This document shows positions 5,888 through 9,327 of a stretch of 9,327 bases of DNA, piece by piece. How positions within the stretch are numbered: position 1 is the first letter of the stretch; each line of letters begins with the position of its first letter. This DNA is from Thermodesulfovibrionales bacterium (GTDB lineage Bacteria; Nitrospirota; Thermodesulfovibrionia; Thermodesulfovibrionales; SM23-35): assembly GCA_020062205.1 (NCBI GenBank), contig JAGUWT010000215.1:1-9327 (forward strand), in the 5' to 3' direction. The translations under genes were made by a program, and so were the position numbers. The notes under the pieces were generated by a model. The model was not told where the DNA came from. It did not search any database and saw only the letters and a list, made by a program, of their open reading frames with translations.

Positions 5888-7523
5888 TTCGCAACTCTAG
5901 CTTTGCAGCTTTTAATGCCTTACCCCATGTCGGAAAAGCTTCTCTAAATAGACAGATGCTATATTTGCTAATTTTTTCAACGTCTTTTTCTGAAGGGAGT
6001 TTGCCTAAAGATAGCGTTATTTTCTTAAGTTCGAGCTGAAGTTCTTTTTTCGTGACAGGCCTTACATTTTTTTCTATCGACGGTCTTGGAATAAACCCAT
6101 TAGACTTAAGTTGTGCTAACTTTCTTTGTGTTATATCAACGTAATGTTTATCTATGTCTATTGCTATATACCGCCGTCCAAGTTTATATGCAGCTATTGC
6201 TGTAGTCCCAACACCGGATAAAGCATCTAAGACAACTCCTCCTTTATTAGAGGATAACATGATTATCCTTTCTAAAAGTTTTTCTGGCAACTGGCAGGGA
6301 TGGTGGTCTCTCTCTCTCTTATGTTTTATCCTGTGTATATCCCACCATATGTCAGTTAAAGGAACTTTAGTATCTATGCCTTGTTCTTTTCTTTTTCTTA
6401 TACATGATTGCCTGAGGCAGAAAGATGGGGCATTTATGGGACTAACATCCTTATAGTTAAAAGTAAAGTTTGTGGGATGCTTGGTGTAGAAGAGAAGTGC
6501 ATAATGGGCAGGCATTATCTTTCCCCGCGGTTCTGAAACTGCATCCCATACAATCCAATTTTGAAGATAAAGGTATTGATTAAGAAAGGATGCATGATAA
6601 ATGGCCCACTTGGGAAGATTTAACAGATACAGAGATCCAGTGGGTTTAAGAACCCTGATATATTCCCTTAACCATGAATTGCACCAATTTATATACCTCT
6701 GGTCTTCCTTCTCATCATCATATGAATTATATGCTTTATCTAAATTATAAGGAGGGTCTGCAAAGACTAAATCAACGCAATTATCAGGATATTTTTTGAG
6801 TATCTCTATTGCATCTCCGCAATGAACAACATCAAGAAGATCCTCATTAATCTTGTTAATCTTAGCGACTGATTGCGATAAAGGAGGTTGAGAATCAAAA
6901 CAACGACGAATTGGAGAATTATTGCCAAAGTCTATCCCCTCATATGGGAATATTAGGCATCTTCCATTTTTATCGTCTGCATTATCTATAAGCTGTAAGG
7001 CAACTTGCAGGGCTGGTAGAGAAAGCATCGTATAGTTATTCTGTTTAAGCAAGTCCCGCCACACATCAGATATAACATATCCCACAGGATTCATCAGATG
7101 AGACTTTCCTCCCCAATCTTTTAGGGTTTTATTACAAAAACTGCAATACTGATGAGGAAACCGAACTTTGTTTACCTCAAAAGAATCTTTAGATCTAGAA
7201 AACATAACAATTGCAGCATGGCCTGAGGGAAGGCCGGATTTATCGTTAATGATTTTGGATTCGATAGCGATCCAGTATTTAAAATATAAAGATTTTGTCA
7301 ATGGTTCTACTATATCGGTCAGGTTCCTTGGGATTCCTTGAATTAAAAGAATACCCTTCTTTTTAAGAACTCTTATACATTGATTTAAAATCTCTTTGAT
7401 ATTCTCTTTTTTAGTGGATTTTAGGATATAAGAGCTTGCAATTATTATTGAGTCAATGCACTGGTCGTCTACAGATTTTAATATTTTTATGCAGTTTGAA
7501 TTTTTTAGATAATCTATTTTCAT
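5877..7523 (-). CDS. Beta-class DNA methyltransferase (N4-cytosine or N6-adenine) with pseudo-MTase N-terminus and HNH-repeat-like C-terminus
   Basis: Modification enzyme of a probable type II R-M system, 548 aa. The catalytic domain spans about 230-475. Motif IV is FADPPYN (254-260), then RVLKPTGSLYLL (290-300), WIVWDAV (323-329), HPCQLPEKLLERII (408-421), motif I VLDALSGVGTTAIAA (431-445) and YIAIDID (452-458). Motif IV before motif I makes it beta class. Residues 1-215 repeat the same plan in decayed form: NSNCIKILKSVDDQCIDSII-IASSY matches CGDAIEILKKYPDNCVDLV-FADPPY, CIRVLKKKGILLIQ matches YIRVLKPTGSLYLL, and YWIAIESKI...GHAAIVMFSR matches NWIVWDAVS...AHYALLFYTK. The DPPY is ASSY (29-32), so this copy should be inactive and may serve target recognition. 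Residues 490-541 (KKELQLELKKITLSLGKLPS...WGKALKAAKL) resemble the HNH/homing-endonuclease-associated repeat. The ribosome site is weak; the endonuclease overlaps its end. Confidence 0.93.
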   Translation of the reverse strand: MKIDYLKNSNCIKILKSVDDQCIDSIIIASSYILKSTKKENIKEILNQCIRVLKKKGILLIQGIPRNLTDIVEPLTKSLYFKYWIAIESKIINDKSGLPSGHAAIVMFSRSKDSFEVNKVRFPHQYCSFCNKTLKDWGGKSHLMNPVGYVISDVWRDLLKQNNYTMLSLPALQVALQLIDNADDKNGRCLIFPYEGIDFGNNSPIRRCFDSQPPLSQSVAKINKINEDLLDVVHCGDAIEILKKYPDNCVDLVFADPPYNLDKAYNSYDDEKEDQRYINWCNSWLREYIRVLKPTGSLYLLNLPKWAIYHASFLNQYLYLQNWIVWDAVSEPRGKIMPAHYALLFYTKHPTNFTFNYKDVSPINAPSFCLRQSCIRKRKEQGIDTKVPLTDIWWDIHRIKHKRERDHHPCQLPEKLLERIIMLSSNKGGVVLDALSGVGTTAIAAYKLGRRYIAIDIDKHYVDITQRKLAQLKSNGFIPRPSIEKNVRPVTKKELQLELKKITLSLGKLPSEKDVEKISKYSICLFREAFPTWGKALKAAKLELRNAS

Positions 7524-7554
7524 TTACAAGCCTATTACTTATTTAAAAAAACCT

Positions 7555-7716
7555 TTAAATATTATAGCAAAATCCTTTTTCATCTGTATCTTTATAAAGA
7601 AATTTTTTTATCCATTCAACAAACTTATGATTGGCAGTGCGTTCAGTTTTATGGATGGTTGTATCAAAGGGGCTTGTAACTTTTATAGGTTTTTCGGTGA
7701 GCTTGGATGTCTTCAT
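7555..7716 (-). CDS. 53-residue ORF ahead of the methyltransferase, possibly a truncated R-M protein N-terminus
   Basis: ATG 7716 to TAA 7555, 53 aa, ending 31 nt before the methyltransferase start. It is basic and soluble. The segment VTSPFDTTIHKTERTANHKF plus VEWI (13-35) reminds me of the extreme N-terminus of large N6-adenine DNA methylase/restriction proteins, in which a similar PFDTTIHKTERTAN stretch precedes a nuclease-like domain. If so, this is a stump cut off after about 36 residues and joined to unrelated sequence. That recognition is from memory and needs a search. There is no clear ribosome site, and an in-frame TGA sits directly before the ATG. Its last codons carry the methyltransferase promoter. 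It is not a typical R-M controller protein, since no helix-turn-helix is visible. Confidence 0.45.
   Translation of the reverse strand: MKTSKLTEKPIKVTSPFDTTIHKTERTANHKFVEWIKKFLYKDTDEKGFCYNI
7561..7569 (-). promoter_or_regulatory. Extended -10 promoter for the methyltransferase-endonuclease operon
   Basis: The minus strand reads TGCTATAAT, a perfect extended -10 (TGn-TATAAT) placed 38 nt before the methyltransferase ATG. The -35 region (GATACA, 18 nt upstream) is poor, which is normal for extended -10 promoters. It overlaps the last codons of the 53-residue ORF. The expected transcript start is near 7554, giving a leader of about 30 nt. Confidence 0.6.
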
Positions 7717-7762
7717 TCAAACACTATTTTTACCTGCAAGGGATAATTCCAGTGGGTGGCCT

Positions 7763-7978
7763 TTAGGCAAGAGCTTTTTCTTTGCCTTTAAGTTCATAAA
7801 GTATTCCTTGGGGTTCAGATATTTGCTCGGAAGCATCGAGTATTTCCATGGAAACAATTTTCCCGTCCTTGTTGTAATCAATAATGATACCTTCCCTTAC
7901 CTCGTCGCTTTCAATTATCTTATCTTCTCTAAATATAAGACTTAGAGTGTCGGTTTCCGGATCAAAGATAACTCTCAT
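7763..7978 (-). CDS. DUF2283 family protein
   Basis: Small protein, 71 aa, matching the DUF2283 pattern: an N-terminal beta hairpin VIFDPETDTLSLIF, then an acidic ESDEVREGIIIDYNKDGKIVSMEILDASE core. In many genomes DUF2283 genes sit beside DUF4258 genes in two-gene units thought to be toxin-antitoxin-like, with unknown biochemistry. No DUF4258 partner is visible here; the upstream neighbour is the double-hairpin element and the downstream one the 53-residue ORF. The start ATG 7978 gives the usual M-R-V-I-F-D-P beginning; the ribosome site is weak. The tail (QGILYELKGKEKALA) is Lys-rich. Function unknown. Confidence 0.8.
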   Translation of the reverse strand: MRVIFDPETDTLSLIFREDKIIESDEVREGIIIDYNKDGKIVSMEILDASEQISEPQGILYELKGKEKALA

Positions 7979-7994
7979 TTCTTTTACCGCAACC

Positions 7995-8072
7995 TGTCAT
8001 TCCGTGCTTGACACGGAATCCAGTTATTTTTCACCCACCTGCTTCTGGATTCCTGCTTTCGCAGGAATGACA
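7995..8072. repeat. Composite double-hairpin intergenic element, copy A
   Basis: It has two palindromic units. Unit 1 (7995-8023) has stem ATTCCGTG/CACGGAAT with loop CTTGA and ends in CCAG. Unit 2 (8045-8072) has stem ATTCCTGC/GCAGGAAT with a TTTC loop (GAAA on the minus strand), begins with CTGG and ends with GACA. The outer ends TGTCATTCC and GGAATGACA are inverted, so the whole 78 bp is also an inverted repeat around a 21-nt centre. It belongs to the widespread ATTCC-n-GGAAT type resembling the dRS3 repeats of Neisseria. It starts 9 nt past the RadC-like stop, so it can also act as that operon's terminator hairpin. Confidence 0.85.
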
Positions 8073-8080
8073 TAAAAACT

Positions 8081-8374
8081 TTATTTATTATAATCCTTCA
8101 CGACCTGATTAACAATTCTTCTGGCAATCTCAAAGGCTGCCGCTATCCTGATAATCTTTCTATCGCCAAGCCCCTTTATAGCAAGAAACTTTTCCAATGG
8201 CTGATTTGCCATTCCCTTGAATGAGCCGAATTTATCGAGGATTGCAGTGGCTACATCTTCTGCTGATTTGCCTTTCGTGCCTGTAGAAATGAGGATTGCC
8301 AAAAGCTCCGCATCTGTTAGAGATTCAGCACCAAGCTCTCGTAGCTTACCGCCTGGATGTGTCCATGTTTTCAT
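8081..8374 (-). CDS. RadC N-terminal domain protein (HhH only, no JAB/MPN domain)
   Basis: 97 aa. It matches only the first part of the RadC/UPF0758 family: PGGKLRELGAESLTDAELLAILISTGTKGKSAEDVATAIL (8-46), then the helix-hairpin-helix FLAIKGLGDRKIIRIAAAFEIARR (63-86). Full RadC proteins are about 220 aa and end in a JAB/MPN domain with an HxHPSG metal motif; that half is absent. The chain ends (VVKDYNK) 8 nt before repeat copy A, so the repeat may mark a deletion or insertion joint, or this may be a natural stand-alone form. ATG 8374 has a good ribosome site (GAGAGGTG, 6 nt spacing); a TTG five codons upstream overlaps that site and is less likely. It follows the PIN gene by 24 nt, so it is probably the third gene of the toxin-antitoxin operon. 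DNA binding through HhH is likely; its role here is unknown. Confidence 0.85.
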   Translation of the reverse strand: MKTWTHPGGKLRELGAESLTDAELLAILISTGTKGKSAEDVATAILDKFGSFKGMANQPLEKFLAIKGLGDRKIIRIAAAFEIARRIVNQVVKDYNK

Positions 8375-8398
8375 TGAAACACCTCTCAATATTTTGAT

Positions 8399-8836
8399 CT
8401 ATCCATAAAGCTTAAAATCTACAAACTCTTTTATCTTTAAAAAATCCCTCAGATTATTTGTAATTACCACCGCACCAATTTGTCTTGCTGAAAGGGCTAT
8501 CAAAACATCATTTTGAATTCTTGATAAAAAACTCTCTTCAAAACCATATTTCTGTCCAAGCTTTGCAATAACCTTTCCTGACTTTTGCCAGTTAGATGCC
8601 TTTGGTACTACGAAACGTCCAAGGTTATCAAAGGTTTTATATAATCTATCGAGAAGCTTTATAGTATCTCGATCAAAGGCACCTGCATAGAGCTTTTCAA
8701 TAACTACTGCACTCATATAAAATATAGGTTTCACGATATCTAATTCAGATGTAGGATAAGCAATACCTTTATTGATGAAAGGGATATATACCGACGTGTC
8801 AAAAATAACCTTAACCGGAAACCCTATTATAGACAT
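8399..8836 (-). CDS. PIN-domain ribonuclease toxin (VapC-like)
   Basis: 145 aa PIN-fold protein, probably a Mg-dependent endoribonuclease held in check by the antitoxin upstream. The acidic quartet can be placed: D13 (VKVIFDTSVYIPF), E47 (SAVVIEKLYAG), D110 (IQNDVLIALSARQIGA) and D131 (ITNNLRDFLKI), with the TNNLRDF signature near the end. It is a full-length PIN domain and all four key acids are present, so it looks active. ATG 8836 overlaps the end of the antitoxin gene by 26 nt, so translation is coupled; a weak AAGGG ribosome site lies about 10 nt upstream. The antitoxin-toxin order fits VapBC systems. The exact RNA target cannot be told. Confidence 0.87.
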   Translation of the reverse strand: MSIIGFPVKVIFDTSVYIPFINKGIAYPTSELDIVKPIFYMSAVVIEKLYAGAFDRDTIKLLDRLYKTFDNLGRFVVPKASNWQKSGKVIAKLGQKYGFEESFLSRIQNDVLIALSARQIGAVVITNNLRDFLKIKEFVDFKLYG

Positions 8837-9020
8837 CCCTGATATTCCCTTTCCCCTTAATCGACATAAGCATTTTCTCGATCTCGCTATTTGCTATGAT
8901 AATATCTAATGCCTTATTTATTGCTTCTGTGTCTGTCTTTGCCTTTGTGATTTTCTTGACAGCTTCAATCTTTTTAGGATCAAGAATGAATTGTTTTCTT
9001 ATTTTTAATGCAGGTTTCAT
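8811..9020 (-). CDS. Ribbon-helix-helix-like antitoxin (VapB-like)
   Basis: 69 aa, first gene of the operon. The layout fits a ribbon-helix-helix DNA-binding antitoxin: a short basic beta strand (LKIRKQFIL, 5-13), helix 1 (PKKIEAVKKITKA, 15-27), a turn (KTD) and helix 2 (TEAINKALDIIIANSEIEKM, 31-50). A flexible basic tail (SIKGKGNIRDVYNRVSG, 53-69) follows and probably wraps the toxin. ATG 9020 was chosen over an ATG 13 codons upstream because it has a near-perfect ribosome site, GGAGGTG 5 nt before it; the longer frame starts inside the promoter. The promoter carries an inverted repeat suited to binding this protein, so autorepression is likely. No named subfamily is claimed. Confidence 0.82.
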   Translation of the reverse strand: MKPALKIRKQFILDPKKIEAVKKITKAKTDTEAINKALDIIIANSEIEKMLMSIKGKGNIRDVYNRVSG

Positions 9021-9025
9021 TTTAT

Positions 9026-9032
9026 CACCTCC
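9026..9032 (-). promoter_or_regulatory. Strong ribosome binding site of the antitoxin
   Basis: GGAGGTG on the minus strand, 5 nt before ATG 9020. It fixes the antitoxin start and directly abuts the operator arm at 9033-9040. Confidence 0.8.
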
Positions 9033-9061
9033 ATGTGTATTATAAAGAAAAATATACACAT
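9033..9061. promoter_or_regulatory. Operator-like inverted repeat of the toxin-antitoxin promoter
   Basis: ATGTGTAT (9033-9040) and ATACACAT (9054-9061) are perfect 8-nt complementary arms whose centres are 21 nt apart, two helical turns. This places both half-sites on one face of DNA. One arm overlaps the -10 box and the other lies in the spacer next to the -35 box, as expected for an autorepressor site of an RHH antitoxin. Confidence 0.6.
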
Positions 9062-9067
9062 TTTCAA
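9039..9067 (-). promoter_or_regulatory. Sigma70-type promoter of the antitoxin-PIN-RadC-N operon
   Basis: Minus strand TTGAAA (9067-9062), a 17-nt spacer and TATAAT (9044-9039). A perfect -10 and a five-of-six -35 at ideal spacing make this the best promoter in the window. Transcription would start near 9032, inside or next to the ribosome site, so the leader is very short. Confidence 0.75.
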
Positions 9068-9138
9068 ACTATAATGGAAACCATGCGGCAAATACTACAG
9101 AGTATCGAAAACAAGAAAGATTATGGTTGTCTTTTATC

Positions 9139-9221
9139 GTTATTCCTGCGAAAGCAGGAATCCAGACGCTGTTCCTCTGGAAGCAGGAAATTACTGGATT
9201 CCGCATCAAGTGCGGAATAAC
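9139..9221. repeat. Composite double-hairpin intergenic element, copy B (inverted relative to copy A)
   Basis: The unit at 9139-9165 has stem ATTCCTGC/GCAGGAAT with a GAAA loop. The unit at 9194-9221 has stem ATTCCGCA/TGCGGAAT with loop TCAAG. Each is joined to CCAG or CTGG on the inner side, with a 28-nt centre. Compared with copy A the order of the tetraloop and 5-nt-loop hairpins is reversed, so the copies face each other around the toxin-antitoxin/RadC-N operon. It follows the stop of the right-edge gene by 20 nt and may serve as its terminator. Confidence 0.82.
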
Positions 9222-9241
9222 AACTTGAAGGCTCATTTAGG

Positions 9242-9327
9242 CTATAATTCCATAACCAGATTATACAATTCAGGATATTCGTCCTTTGAAAAAGATACAT
9301 CATCTTTCAAAAGCCTTAATCCCTCTG
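9242..9327 (-). CDS. C-terminal end of an unrecognised gene (runs off the right edge)
   Basis: A frame enters from the right edge and stops at TAG 9244-9242. The last residues are EGLRLLKDDVSFSKDEY then PELYNLVMEL: helical, acidic and soluble-looking, as expected of a real protein end. Only 28 codons are visible, so the family cannot be named. It is followed by repeat copy B and lies upstream of the toxin-antitoxin promoter on the same strand. Confidence 0.5.
   Translation of the reverse strand, partial: EGLRLLKDDVSFSKDEYPELYNLVMEL

Noticed and set aside
7555..7716. Controller (C) protein of the R-M system
   Set aside because: The position fits, but no helix-turn-helix pattern and no C-box repeats are visible upstream.
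7631..7945. Plus-strand 104-residue ORF
   Set aside because: Antisense shadow of DUF2283 and the 53-residue ORF, with no ribosome site and no recognisable protein pattern.
7884..8075. Plus-strand ORF ending in WIPAFAGMT
   Set aside because: It is antisense to DUF2283, and its end is a translation of repeat copy A. This peptide ending is a well-known artefact of such repeats.
9074..9220. Plus-strand ORF beginning METMRQILQ, divergent from the antitoxin
   Set aside because: Its second half is translated repeat copy B and there is no good ribosome site. Only about 20 residues are non-repeat.
7995..9221. CRISPR-like repeats
   Set aside because: Only two composite, inverted, far-apart copies with different centres; no regular spacers.
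9121..9303. Minus-strand 60-residue ORF containing LDSCFRRNN
   Set aside because: Mostly a translation of repeat copy B, and in a different frame from the real gene end at 9242.

Overview
The window looks like part of an AT-rich, Gram-negative, probably anaerobic bacterium. The HesB-like protein with a SCCGPSYG motif, the DxCxC-type zinc HemB, the SlyD-like FKBP and the abundant ATTCC...GGAAT intergenic hairpins all fit Nitrospirota or Desulfobacterota-like lineages. This placement is inference, not proof. No rRNA, tRNA, CRISPR array or riboswitch was seen.

Left part (1-3965) is mostly housekeeping. polA runs leftward out of the window from about 1063, and its proofreading domain seems to have lost a catalytic aspartate. 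Divergent from it is a short rightward operon of a HesB/IscA-like Fe-S protein with a Cys-rich tail and hemB (porphobilinogen synthase). hemB converges on a leftward pair, a secreted or membrane PAP2 phosphatase followed by a SlyD-like FKBP isomerase. The convergent gap is filled by a long imperfect palindrome of a CCACAGAG-type intergenic repeat.

Middle part (about 4047-7978) looks like an accessory or defence island, all leftward. In transcription order it holds a DUF2283 protein, a 53-residue ORF, a large beta-class DNA methyltransferase, a putative restriction endonuclease overlapping it by 11 nt, and a decayed radical SAM gene. The methyltransferase has an unusual plan: an N-terminal degenerate copy of the methyltransferase fold (DPPY replaced by ASSY), a complete catalytic copy, then a C-terminal domain resembling the HNH/homing-endonuclease-associated repeat. 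A good extended -10 promoter for the methyltransferase lies inside the end of the 53-residue ORF.

Right part (7979-9327) is a leftward toxin-antitoxin operon: a ribbon-helix-helix-like antitoxin, a PIN-domain toxin, and a protein made only of the RadC N-terminal (helix-hairpin-helix) domain. A TTGAAA-N17-TATAAT promoter embedded in an 8-bp inverted repeat precedes the antitoxin and suggests autorepression. Two copies of a composite double-hairpin element, in opposite orientation, bracket this module. The tail end of an unrecognised leftward gene enters at the right edge.

The most interesting items are the tandem pseudo/active methyltransferase with its paired endonuclease, and the PIN/antitoxin/RadC-N operon framed by inverted repeat elements.
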